DNA from: Arthrobacter silviterrae
GTDB lineage: Bacteria; Actinomycetota; Actinomycetes; Actinomycetales; Micrococcaceae
Assembly (NCBI RefSeq): GCF_011045165.1
Contig: NZ_JAAKZI010000040.1
Span: 1 to 33,569, forward strand
Direction of reading: 5' to 3'
Length of the DNA: 33,569 nucleotides
Part shown: in pieces, positions 7,335 through 15,057 of the stretch
Layout of the letters: each line of letters begins with the position of its first letter
Numbering within the stretch: position 1 is the first letter of the stretch
Notes under the pieces: generated by a model
What the model was told of the DNA's origin: nothing
What the model saw: only the letters and a program-made list of their open reading frames with translations
The model's database searches: none
Made by a program: the position numbers and the translations under genes

Positions 7335-8252
7335 TCAGCCGATTTCGTGTAGCCGTGGGGCGTTCGTGAGGTCTTCGGCAACTGCCCACAGGGATTTAGC
7401 GTAGTCGGGACCTTGCAGCGCCGAGCGCGGGATCGCGATCCGCTTGGTTGGGCCGGTGAGGACCCGTTTTGGTCCGAAGTACTCACCTTGCTGGACCCCC
7501 GAATCGGCCGCTGCGAACAGTATTGGCTCGGCACCCTGCGCGACGTCCTGTGAAGGGAGAAGCGTGCGCTGAACGGGCGGACGAGCATCCTGAGGGCTGC
7601 GCGCGAGATTTCCCCCGGCTACCTGCAGATTGGTCCGAGTGAAGCCCGGGTGCGCGAGCGTGGAACGAAGGTGCCAACCGCGGATGCGGGCAACGTGGGC
7701 CAGTTGAAGGGCCATCAGCAGGTTCGCCAGTTTTGACTGGCCGTAGGCGGCTTGGGGACGATACTTCTGTCGCCATTGAAGATCCCCAAAGTTGATCCTG
7801 GCTCGATGCGCCACGAGGCTCGACATCGTCGCGACCCTTCCGGCCGGTCCCTCGAGCAATCGCGGGAGCAGAAGGTTCGTCAGGAGGAAGGGGCCCAGGA
7901 AGTTGCTGCCGAACTGGAGCTCAAATCCGTCGGTTGTCTCGAAACGCGTGGGCGGTGCCATGACGCCGGCGTTGTTGATCAGCGTGTCCAGCGGCCCGTC
8001 GGCGAGGACTCCCTCGGCGAACTCCCTGACACTGGCGAGGTTGGCGAGGTCGATCCGCCGCACCTCCAGTTGCGCGTTCGGTACTGAGGCACGAATTGCC
8101 TCTCGCGCCGCTTCGCCCTTCTCGGGGGAGCGCACCCCCATGATGACCGAGGCGCCAGCTGCGGCCAGCCGCTTGGTACTCTCTAGCCCTGTTCCACTGT
8201 TTGCACCGGTGACGACGATGCGCCGCCCTGTCTGATCAGGTACCTGATACAT
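7335..8252 (-). CDS. Short-chain dehydrogenase/reductase (retinol-dehydrogenase-like)
   Basis: 305-residue NAD(P)-dependent oxidoreductase with a Rossmann fold. Visible motifs are the nucleotide-binding TGANSGTG (15-22), NNAG (93-96), an active-site Ser near 144-145 and YGQSK with Tyr170 and Lys174. The length and C-terminal part (FGPKRVLTGPTKRIAIPRSA) fit the SDR branch annotated as oxidoreductase or retinol-dehydrogenase-like. I chose ATG 8252 because AAGGAA precedes it and the nucleotide fold begins 11 residues later; the frame is open to 8315. It lies 20 bp after a second SDR gene on the same strand, and both are probably controlled by the divergent TetR gene. The substrate is unknown. 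Confidence 0.87.
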   Translation of the reverse strand: MYQVPDQTGRRIVVTGANSGTGLESTKRLAAAGASVIMGVRSPEKGEAAREAIRASVPNAQLEVRRIDLANLASVREFAEGVLADGPLDTLINNAGVMAPPTRFETTDGFELQFGSNFLGPFLLTNLLLPRLLEGPAGRVATMSSLVAHRARINFGDLQWRQKYRPQAAYGQSKLANLLMALQLAHVARIRGWHLRSTLAHPGFTRTNLQVAGGNLARSPQDARPPVQRTLLPSQDVAQGAEPILFAAADSGVQQGEYFGPKRVLTGPTKRIAIPRSALQGPDYAKSLWAVAEDLTNAPRLHEIG

Positions 8253-8272
8253 GTCTGTTCCTTGATGGGTGG

Positions 8273-9130
8273 TCAGTCGCTTGCGGCGACGGGTGCGGGC
8301 ATCAGCGTGTTCCACAAGGGGCTGGCCTCTGCGCGGTTGCGGGCGCTGAGTTCTTCGAAGTACCAGTCCTGTCCGAGCAGCTGCTTTACTCGGGGAATGG
8401 CTTCGCCGTCGGGGCCACTGTAGTAATGCACCTTCTTGGTGTTGCCGTCGAGGACCATCTGGAACATCACGTCGGCGGTCCCGGCCGGGTCGGAGCGGAC
8501 CGTGTTGAGGGTGTTGAAAAGGGTCATCGAGGGCAAGTACTCGGCAGGTATCTCCGGCGCCACCTCGGTCTTGCTGAAGATCTTTGTCATGTGATTGCCA
8601 GGGTGCAACGCCTTGACGATCACGTCGAACTCGGCGAGTTCGGCGTGCAGGCCCTCGGTGAGCGACGCGACGGCGGCCTTGGAGGCCTGGTAATTCGAGG
8701 TGTAGGGGAATCCGCCGTCAGCGCTGATGGAACTGACGTTGACGATGACGCCGGAGCGCTGTTTGCGGAAGATTGGGATGAAGGCCTTGTTCAGGGCGAT
8801 CAGCCCGAAGACGTTCGTCTGGAACTGGCGGCGCACCTGGTCCATCGTCGTCGCCTCGAGCGGGCCAGCCTGGAAGTAGCCGGCATTGTTGATTAACGCA
8901 TCCACACGCCCGAACTGGGCCAGGGCACGCTCGCCGAAGGCAAGGTCCGCCGCTTCGTCATCGACATCAAGCAGCAAAGTTCGAACACTCTCGATACCAT
9001 CATGCGCCTGCAGCTCGGACTCCTTGCGGACGGTCGCGACCACGTTCCAGCCCGCCCGGGCGAACCGGCGTACCGCAAGTCCTCCAAAGCCGCTGGACGT
9101 TCCCGTAATGACTACAGTCTGTGCACTCAT
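8273..9130 (-). CDS. Short-chain dehydrogenase/reductase
   Basis: 285-residue classical SDR. TGTSSGFG (9-16) binds the cofactor, NNAG is at 81-84, Ser133/134 lies in NVSSIS, and the catalytic Tyr147 and Lys151 are in YQASK. A C-terminal extension of about 30 residues follows the fold. The start ATG at 9130 is preceded by AGAGGAA. It is the first gene of a two-gene minus-strand operon, divergent from a TetR-family regulator with a 92-bp intergenic region holding a palindrome. Paired SDR genes next to TetR are commonly an inducible detoxification or redox module; the substrate cannot be named. Confidence 0.88.
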   Translation of the reverse strand: MSAQTVVITGTSSGFGGLAVRRFARAGWNVVATVRKESELQAHDGIESVRTLLLDVDDEAADLAFGERALAQFGRVDALINNAGYFQAGPLEATTMDQVRRQFQTNVFGLIALNKAFIPIFRKQRSGVIVNVSSISADGGFPYTSNYQASKAAVASLTEGLHAELAEFDVIVKALHPGNHMTKIFSKTEVAPEIPAEYLPSMTLFNTLNTVRSDPAGTADVMFQMVLDGNTKKVHYYSGPDGEAIPRVKQLLGQDWYFEELSARNRAEASPLWNTLMPAPVAASD

Positions 9131-9181
9131 TTCAAGTTCCTCTCTCGTCGAGACAAGTACGATGAAACTTAGTAAAACACG

Positions 9182-9200
9182 GTTGCGCTATTAACGCAAC
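9182..9200. promoter_or_regulatory. Probable TetR-family operator
   Basis: GTTGCG (9182-9187) and CGCAAC (9195-9200) form an inverted repeat whose centre CTATTAA also partly pairs. It sits between the divergent SDR operon and the TetR gene, 22 bp before the regulator's ATG, the usual place for autoregulation. Confidence 0.66.
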
Positions 9201-9222
9201 GCTGTTGTTGTAAGATCGAGGA

Positions 9223-9897
9223 ATGACGCAATCAAACTTCCTGCGCGCACGTAGCACAGCCGCCAAGCAACAACGCGAGGACGCCATCCTGTTGTCCGCG
9301 CAGAAGCTCGCCTTGGCTCAAGGTGTCCGAGGGGTGACACTGACCGACATCGCCGCGGATATCGGAATGCACAAGTCAGCACTGCTGCGGTACTTCGAAA
9401 CCCGCGAAGCCATCTTCCTCCACCTCGCGAAGGACGCCTGGAGTGAATGGTCCCATGCCGCGAAGGCTCAGCTGGATGCCCTCAGCGCCCAAGGGGTCAG
9501 GAACCCCAGCGGTGCAGCCGCACACGTCCTCAGTGCCACCCTCGCGCAACGACCGCTCTTCTGCGACCTCCTCGCGCACGTCCCCTTGAACCTGGAACGC
9601 GGAGTATCGATCCCCGCAGTCAAGGACTTCAAGGTCACCGCGATAGCCGCCGCCGGCCAGGTGGCGACGGCGCTCGAAAAGACGCTTGACCTTCCGTCGC
9701 CTGCGACATGGAATGTCGTCTCCACGGCCACCGCCATGGCCGGCGCCCTCTGGCAGATGGCCGCACCGGGCACGGAGCTACGGGCGCTGTACGAAAGCGA
9801 TCCCGAGCTCGCGCACGCCATCGTCGACGTCGAACCACGCCTCAACGACATCATCACCGCTCTCATCAATGGATACACCAGCGACGGCAATATCTGA
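9223..9897 (+). CDS. TetR/AcrR-family transcriptional regulator
   Basis: 224 residues, normal for the family. The N-terminal helix-turn-helix spans about residues 20-66: AILLSAQKLALAQGVRGVTL, then TDIAADIGMHKSALLRYFETREAIFLHL, with the typical recognition helix ending in YFxTRE. The remaining helical part is the variable ligand-binding domain. GAGGAATG places a ribosome site very close to the ATG. Divergence from two SDR genes over a shared palindrome implies repression of that operon and itself, relieved by an unknown ligand. Confidence 0.88.
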   Translation: MTQSNFLRARSTAAKQQREDAILLSAQKLALAQGVRGVTLTDIAADIGMHKSALLRYFETREAIFLHLAKDAWSEWSHAAKAQLDALSAQGVRNPSGAAAHVLSATLAQRPLFCDLLAHVPLNLERGVSIPAVKDFKVTAIAAAGQVATALEKTLDLPSPATWNVVSTATAMAGALWQMAAPGTELRALYESDPELAHAIVDVEPRLNDIITALINGYTSDGNI

Positions 9898-9963
9898 CCA
9901 TAGGACCAACTAGAGCTAGCGCGGCCTCGGCAGTCATTGCCACCAGCAGGCATGGGCCAGGAT

Positions 9964-10197
9964 TCATTGACTCTCGAGCATATCCAGCCTGTCCCGTTCA
10001 AGGTTCCCCTTGCGGGCACGTATCGTCGTGAACGCGACTGTAGAAATTCCTCTTGTCGGGTTCTGCACAATGACCGTTACGCCCCTTAGCCAGTTATAGC
10101 CCGAGATTGAGCAGAAACTGCCGTCGACTGTCTCATAACCTATGTGTCTCGAATCCCATGGGTTGCAACACGCATTCGCCTTCTCCGACGGGTGCAC
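9964..10197 (-). CDS. Possible small protein, doubtful
   Basis: 77 codons from a GTG. The residue composition is balanced, unlike typical GC-driven shadow frames (for example GVTVIVQNPTRGISTVAFTT), and it lies downstream of the next minus-strand gene. No domain is recognised and the ribosome site is weak. It is listed because it is the only reasonable content of the 357-bp stretch 9898-10254. Confidence 0.25.
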   Translation of the reverse strand: MHPSEKANACCNPWDSRHIGYETVDGSFCSISGYNWLRGVTVIVQNPTRGISTVAFTTIRARKGNLERDRLDMLESQ

Positions 10198-10254
10198 TGA
10201 ACCCTGCCGGGAATCGCGCCGTACCAGCGCAACTCGATCGAAAGTCGTAACGAA

Positions 10255-10974
10255 TCAGCGCATTGTCATGCGCATGAAATCTCGGCCGTCCTCACTTGCC
10301 CTAAAACGGGTAATGAAACCAAACTGTCGGTAAAGCAACACCGCAGACAGCCTGTCCTGGTTTTTCCTTTTCTCTAGGAAGCGAATCATCTTTGCGACAT
10401 CAGAGCGCTTCACTTCTGGAACCCTGAAGTACGCGTAGGCAAATATGGGTGAGACTCCGCAAGTCAGAACCCGAATGGTGAAGCGTTGGTCCGGTAGCTC
10501 ACGCCGAAGGAGCGCGTCGATCTCGGGCACGTGGATCAGAACAGATTTGAAAGATTTTGCGGATTTTTCCCGAGAGTGGTTGCCCTCACCCTTAGTCCGG
10601 ACACCTAACTCAACCACACAAGATGGCTTGTACGGGTCGAGGAATCTTTCGTCGATGTGCCCTTTCAGCTGCCGCCATTTGTTACGAACTTTGGCCACCC
10701 GCGCCAACCAAACCGTCACTAGCCCGGCAATATATTGCATGTGCTCCTGAACCCAACGGAGAATTTCGAAGAATTCCGGACCACCTGTAGCCCCTCCGAT
10801 GCCACTTGGAAAACAGCGCCGGGACATAAGGTTTTTCTTCTCTAGGAAATCCCCGACGAGATCCAGCACACGACTAGTGGCGGCCTCGATGTCATAAACC
10901 TCCGCGCCGCGGAAGTAGGCCGTGTAGTCGATGCCGTCGAATTTGTTGGGCGTACTGCCGTCTACTGGGATCAT
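10255..10974 (-). CDS. Unknown protein, low-GC accessory gene
   Basis: 239 residues, no family recognised. The middle contains a helix (FEILRWVQEHMQYIAGLVTVWLARVAKV) that could be amphipathic or a short membrane segment, then a beta-rich part with SCVVELGVRTKGEG and FKSVLIHVPEIDALLRRELP. The C-terminus is basic (FRASEDGRDFMRMTMR). The ATG at 10974 has no ribosome site, and TATATT lies 7 bp before it, so a leaderless mRNA is possible. GC is clearly below that of the flanking SDR genes, suggesting separate acquisition. It is a stand-alone gene beside a toxin-antitoxin pair inside the segment bounded by tRNA-end repeats. Confidence 0.7.
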   Translation of the reverse strand: MIPVDGSTPNKFDGIDYTAYFRGAEVYDIEAATSRVLDLVGDFLEKKNLMSRRCFPSGIGGATGGPEFFEILRWVQEHMQYIAGLVTVWLARVAKVRNKWRQLKGHIDERFLDPYKPSCVVELGVRTKGEGNHSREKSAKSFKSVLIHVPEIDALLRRELPDQRFTIRVLTCGVSPIFAYAYFRVPEVKRSDVAKMIRFLEKRKNQDRLSAVLLYRQFGFITRFRASEDGRDFMRMTMR

Positions 10975-11202
10975 GAATTGAATATAGACAGTATTTGTCC
11001 CATCGTTGTTATCGACCCCGGTTCATAATCAACAAGTGACGAACTGGCATAAAATCTGCTTCGTGAGCACGGATGGTGGGCGGCACTGACGGCGGCCGCT
11101 AGCCCGTACGGGTAGCTGCGCCCACATTGCATGCGTGGGATGGAGCCACAGATGCGTCAAGTACCCGACAAGAGCTCGACAGCGGCGCAATTTCTTTCAA
11201 TC

Positions 11203-11231
11203 TTGAGAAACTACATAGAAATCTGTATAGT
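11203..11231 (+). promoter_or_regulatory. Promoter of the Phd/RelE operon
   Basis: TTGAGA (11203-11208), a 17-bp spacer and TATAGT (11226-11231) form a near-consensus sigma-70-type promoter. The antitoxin ATG begins 7 bp after the -10, so the transcript should be leaderless, consistent with the lack of a Shine-Dalgarno sequence. Leaderless mRNAs are common in actinobacteria. Confidence 0.75.
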
Positions 11232-11237
11232 TCTTGT

Positions 11238-11546
11238 ATGAGCACCATGACCATTACAGAAGCCTCCCGTGCCGGATTGTCCTCGCTCGTTGCTTCGGCT
11301 GAAGCGGGAATCGATGTTCCCCTTTCCCGACATGGCAGAGTCGTCGCCGAAGTTGTATCCGCTGAGGAGATCGCCAGCCTGAGGCGTGATCGTGACACTC
11401 TTCGCGATGCAGCGCTCGTCATGGCCCGCTTCGCAACCGACACCGGGGTCCGCACCGACCTGGATCAGGCCATGGAATTCTTCGGTTTCACTCGTGCTGA
11501 GCTGGAAGCTGAGATTGCTACCGACATCGCTGCAGGGCGAGCGTGA
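11238..11546 (+). CDS. Phd/YefM-family antitoxin
   Basis: 102 residues starting MSTMTITEASRAG. The sequence follows the prevent-host-death pattern: ITEASRAGLSSLVASAEAG, then VPLSRHGRVVAEVVSAEEIASL, which forms the DNA-binding dimer, followed by a helical toxin-binding tail (MEFFGFTRAELEAEIATDIAAG). ATG 11238 is chosen over the longer open frame from 11127 because a strong promoter ends just before it. The stop overlaps the toxin start by four bases (GTGA). It should repress its own promoter together with the toxin. Confidence 0.84.
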   Translation: MSTMTITEASRAGLSSLVASAEAGIDVPLSRHGRVVAEVVSAEEIASLRRDRDTLRDAALVMARFATDTGVRTDLDQAMEFFGFTRAELEAEIATDIAAGRA

Positions 11547-12109
11547 CGTCGCATCCGAAGCGCGTTTGCGTGGTTCGACTCACTGAGGATGCCGTTGCCG
11601 ACCTTCACCGACTCGGTAAGAAAGACCCCCACATTGTCCGTACCGTATTCAAGAAGATGCTGCTCCTGGAACGGTCGCCAAATGCCGGTGAACCTCTGCT
11701 GGGCGCCTTGATTGGATTCCGCAAACTCGTTGTGGGTGACCGGCATTGGCGCATTGTTTGGCGGGTCACCGAAGACACCGATGGCACACCAATCCTTGAT
11801 ATTTCCGAGGTATGGGCCGTGGGCGTCCGATCTGACAGCGAAATCTACGAGGAACTCAAGGCACGCGTCGCACGGATAGGCGATGACCCCAAGTTGCAAC
11901 CACTCAAGGACGTCATTACCCAAATGGGTCGTCTCTATGAATCCGTTGAGGCCGCCGCGGAACCCACACAGGAATCTTCTCTGCCGGATTGGCTTCAGGC
12001 CGCCCTCCGCGACCAACTCAACCTTACCCCGGAAGAGATCTCCAAAATATCAGAGCAACAGGGACAAAAGCTGCTGATGGAATTCTGGTCCAGCCGCCAG
12101 AAACCCTAA
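11543..12109 (+). CDS. RelE/ParE-family toxin with long C-terminal extension
   Basis: 188 residues from a GTG overlapping the antitoxin stop. About the first 95 residues have the RelE/ParE layout: VRLTEDAVADLHRLGKKDP, an alpha-helical pair, FRKLVVGDRHWRIVWRVTE (the basic beta strand) and ISEVWAVGVRSDSEIYEEL. RelE proteins cut mRNA on ribosomes whereas ParE proteins target gyrase; the sequence alone does not decide which. The remaining 85 residues (LPDWLQAALRDQLNLTPEEI and onward) are a helical extension, about twice the usual family length, seen in some actinobacterial homologues. Confidence 0.82.
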   Translation: MTSHPKRVCVVRLTEDAVADLHRLGKKDPHIVRTVFKKMLLLERSPNAGEPLLGALIGFRKLVVGDRHWRIVWRVTEDTDGTPILDISEVWAVGVRSDSEIYEELKARVARIGDDPKLQPLKDVITQMGRLYESVEAAAEPTQESSLPDWLQAALRDQLNLTPEEISKISEQQGQKLLMEFWSSRQKP

Positions 12110-12527
12110 ATCACAGTGCAAAGGTCACGGGTGCGGTGTGGGAGTCCGACCACTGCTCCCGGCCGTTAGTGAACCTCCAATCTGAACCAAAAAATGCCAT
12201 GAGGTCGCCCGCGACCAGCCCCGACAAGAGTTTCGCAATCCCGAAGAACGGACATCCCCTCCACCGACGCCTGCGGCGTAAAATGGTGAGAGCAGTTGAC
12301 GGCATACGCTGCTCCATAGCAAATCGCTGGCAAGCCTGTTTTTACGGGATTGGACGCCCAAGCCAAAAGAACGTTGGGAGCGAAAAGCATGCACTCCCCT
12401 TTTACTCCCCCTTTTCAACCAAGAACTATGGCAAGGAACGACATGCCACGACCTTCGGAAACAACGATGTACCGCGGAAACTCGCGGATTTTGGCAGTCA
12501 ACGGCAACAGGCAAAATCCAGATGGTT

Positions 12528-12567
12528 AGATTCTCTTGGTCGTGGGTTCAATTCCCGCCCGGGGCAC
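12528..12567 (+). other. tRNA 3'-end fragment B
   Basis: T-stem GTGGG, loop TTCAATT, T-stem CCCGC, acceptor CCGGGGC, discriminator A. The T-stem differs from fragment A on both strands, yet both pair fully (one G-U here), so the two fragments came from different functional tRNA alleles. No 5' half is present. Confidence 0.75.
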
Positions 12568-12577
12568 CCAAAAGGGC

Positions 12578-12610
12578 CTCTGACCTGCGGTTATGTTCCG
12601 CAGGTCAGAG
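12578..12610 (+). terminator. Hairpin after tRNA fragment B
   Basis: A 13-bp perfect stem CTCTGACCTGCGG/CCGCAGGTCAGAG with a 7-base loop. It is the counterpart of the hairpin at 5774-5802, slightly longer because the outer bases also pair here. Confidence 0.74.
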
Positions 12611-12635
12611 CCGTTTAAGGCCAAAAACGGCCCAA

Positions 12636-12730
12636 GTCACGTTTTACTCACGTTTTTGAACGAAAAGTTGGTCACGTTCTTGGCATGATTTGGGGCGGAA
12701 ATAGGTTCAATTTATGGTCACGTTTTTGAT
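12636..12730 (+). repeat. Arm-like repeats, CACG type, right of fragment B
   Basis: Four related sites: GTCACGTTTTA (12636), CTCACGTTTTTGAA (12647), GTCACGTTCTTGG (12671) and GTCACGTTTTTGAT (12717). Their placement relative to the tRNA end mirrors the CCCC-type sites after fragment A, but the core differs (ACTCACGTTTTT against ACTCCCCCTTTT). They may be arm sites of a different integrase. Confidence 0.6.
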
Positions 12731-13560
12731 TTCCGACCGGCCATTTCGACTATCCACAACTGAGACTAAAGCCTCCGTCGAAACTCGCCGAGGTCCTCCG
12801 CCGGTCCGCCGGAAATCCCCTTATTTCCGCGGCCGAACGGCGCCCTCAAGCGATGGTCGTACCGCCGCAATTGTCCGTAGTCAGACCCAGACCGAATAGA
12901 CCGGTCACTTCGCGGCTGAATGCCGCCGCTTGGGAATCCGAATGCTCCCAGCTTGGAGGAGAAAGCTGTGGTCTGAATCGCCGTATTTCTATAGTTCCAA
13001 ACGGACACTTATGAACCGAGCACCGTCCGTCAGCATCCGCCGCATCGCGTCAAATCCGTGACCATAGCCGGCACGCTCAGACTATGTCTGCTCAATGGCT
13101 CCGGTCTCGAAGGACTCCAGAACGTCTACGATCTGTATGCCGCTAGCGCTAGGCCTACCTGCGAAATCTGACCTATATCTGATGGCCAACTCCTAGGTTT
13201 GTCATGAATAGATCCGACATGCGTTTCGAAACTAATCGAGAGTGTCGCCGCCTCGTACCGTCACCCAGTCCTCAGCGGCGGGGAACCCCAGAGCTTCTCG
13301 CCCTGGCAACAACCACGCGGCAAGGTCCTCGACCTCTACGGCACGGCCGTCGCGTACACGTACCCCTCTATGGTCTCGCCGCATGGTAGGACGATGACAG
13401 GACCTACCACCTCGACTGGTTCCCCGCCGCCGAAAACAAATGCGCAGAGGACAAGGACCCGCATGGCAGATTATGTGAACCTAGCAGTCCACAATTGGTC
13501 CAATACGTGGCGCAACCGACGGGTCCGAGCCAACGAGTTTCCGGCGCTAAACTCAAAGGC
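12731..13560. other. Gap before hsdM with possible decayed coding sequence
   Basis: No intact gene is supported. From about 13240 to 13480 a protein-like reading passes between frames: SYRHPVLSGGEPQSFSPWQQ, then VLDLYGTAVAYTYPSMVSPH, then in another frame DDDRTYHLDWFPAAENKCAE. This suggests a frameshifted remnant of an unidentified gene. No clear promoter for hsdM was found. Confidence 0.35.
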
Positions 13561-15057
13561 GTGATCACAGGTGAAATCAAGTCCCAGGTAGACAAGGTTT
13601 GGAATACGTTCTGGACCGGCGGCATCTCCAACCCCATCGAGATCATTGAGCAGGTGACGTACCTGCTGTTCCTCAAGCGCCTTGACGAGGCGCAGACCCG
13701 GGCTGAGAAGCAGGCCCTGCGCACAAAAGTGCCGGCCAGAAACCTGCCGTTCCCTCCCGGCAACGATGCCCTGGGCCGTCCGTGGAGCGACCTGCGCTGG
13801 AAGAGCTTCCAGAATGACTCCAAGGACGTGATGTTCAAGCTGTTCACGGACCGCATGTTTGTGTTCCTGCGGGAAGTGCTCCCAACGCAATCCAACGGCG
13901 AGGAATCAAGCTACGCCAAGCACCTCGAGGGCGCCCGCTTCACCATCCCCACGGCAAACGTCCTCGGCACCGTGGTGGACATCATCACCAACATGGACAT
14001 GTCCGGCAAGGACACCAAGGGCGATCTCTACGAGTACATGCTCTCAAAGCTCTCCACAGCCGGCACCAACGGCCAGTTCCGCACGCCCCGCCACATCATC
14101 GACCTGATGGTCCGCATGCAGGCACCCCAGCCCATGGAGGAAATCTGCGACCCGGCCTCCGGCACCTGCGGCTTCCTGGTACAGGCCTCCGAGTACCTGC
14201 GCAGCAACAATAAAACTCTCCTGATCGATCCTGAGACCAGGAACTTCTACAACAACCAGCAGTTCCACGGCTTCGACTTCGACAACACCATGCTGCGCAT
14301 CGGCGCCATGAACCTGCTCCAGCACGGCGTGGAAAACCCGGAGGTCACCTACCGGGATTCGCTCGCCAACCTGCACGAAACGGAGGATGAGAAGTACAGC
14401 CTGATCCTCGCCAATCCCCCGTTCGCCGGCAGCCTCGACTACGACAACGTTGCCAAGGACCTGCTCAGCATCGTCAAGACCAAGAAGACGGAGCTGTTGT
14501 TCCTGGCCCTGTTCCTGCGCCTGCTCAAGCCCGGCGGCCGCGCGGCAGTCATCGTCCCGGACGGAGTGCTGTTTGGCTCCACCAAGGCCCACAAGGAACT
14601 GCGCAAGCTGATCGTCGACGGCCACCGCCTCGACGCCGTCGTCAAGCTCCCCTCCGGTGTCTTCAAGCCCTACGCCGGGGTCTCCACCGCCATCCTGTTC
14701 TTCACCAAGACCAACGCCGGCGGCACCGAAAATGTCTGGTTCTACGACGTCAAGAGCGACGGCTTCTCCCTCGACGACAAGCGCACGCCCCTCGGTTCTG
14801 ACGACCTCACTGATGTCTATAACCGCTGGATGACACGTTCGACGACGGAGCTCACCCGCGCGCGCACCGACCAGTCCTTCACCGTCCCCCGCTCCGAGAT
14901 CGAAGCAAACGACTACGACCTTTCCCTCAACCGCTACAAGGAAATCGAGTACGACGAGGTCGACCACAAGTCCCCCGAAGAAATCCTCGGTGCTCTCGAC
15001 GACCTCGAGGCCAGCATCTTGGCCGGCATGGCCGAACTCCGGGAGTTGTTGAAGTGA
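13561..15057 (+). CDS. hsdM: Type I restriction-modification DNA methyltransferase (HsdM)
   Basis: 498-residue N6-adenine methyltransferase subunit that, with HsdS, methylates the target sequence and forms the core of the restriction complex. The N-terminal HsdM domain begins VITGEIKSQVDKVWNTFWTG and ISNPIEIIEQVTYLLFLKRL. The catalytic domain has motif I DPASGTCGF at 197-205 for AdoMet and NPPF at 285-288 for adenine. I prefer GTG 13561 because family members usually begin MITGE; the frame is open to 13495, and neither start has a strong ribosome site. The stop overlaps hsdS (GTGA). No truncation is seen. Confidence 0.94.
   Translation: MITGEIKSQVDKVWNTFWTGGISNPIEIIEQVTYLLFLKRLDEAQTRAEKQALRTKVPARNLPFPPGNDALGRPWSDLRWKSFQNDSKDVMFKLFTDRMFVFLREVLPTQSNGEESSYAKHLEGARFTIPTANVLGTVVDIITNMDMSGKDTKGDLYEYMLSKLSTAGTNGQFRTPRHIIDLMVRMQAPQPMEEICDPASGTCGFLVQASEYLRSNNKTLLIDPETRNFYNNQQFHGFDFDNTMLRIGAMNLLQHGVENPEVTYRDSLANLHETEDEKYSLILANPPFAGSLDYDNVAKDLLSIVKTKKTELLFLALFLRLLKPGGRAAVIVPDGVLFGSTKAHKELRKLIVDGHRLDAVVKLPSGVFKPYAGVSTAILFFTKTNAGGTENVWFYDVKSDGFSLDDKRTPLGSDDLTDVYNRWMTRSTTELTRARTDQSFTVPRSEIEANDYDLSLNRYKEIEYDEVDHKSPEEILGALDDLEASILAGMAELRELLK

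Larger units (their letters stand above)
12275..12610 (+). repeat. Attachment-site-like region, copy B
   Basis: Same order of blocks as copy A: GGCGTAAAATGGT (12275), ACTCCCCTTTTACTCCCCC (12393-12411), CCGCGGAAACTCGCGG (12472), AGATTCTCTTGG (12528), a tRNA 3' end (to 12567) and a hairpin (12578-12610). With copy A it brackets about 6.8 kb holding eight genes, one of them doubtful, and no recombinase. The region 12110-12274 before it shows nothing else. Confidence 0.8.

Noticed and set aside
13495-13560. Upstream extension of hsdM to TTG 13495
   Set aside because: Adds 22 residues not typical of the family, without a ribosome site; GTG 13561 gives the usual VITGE start, though this is not certain.
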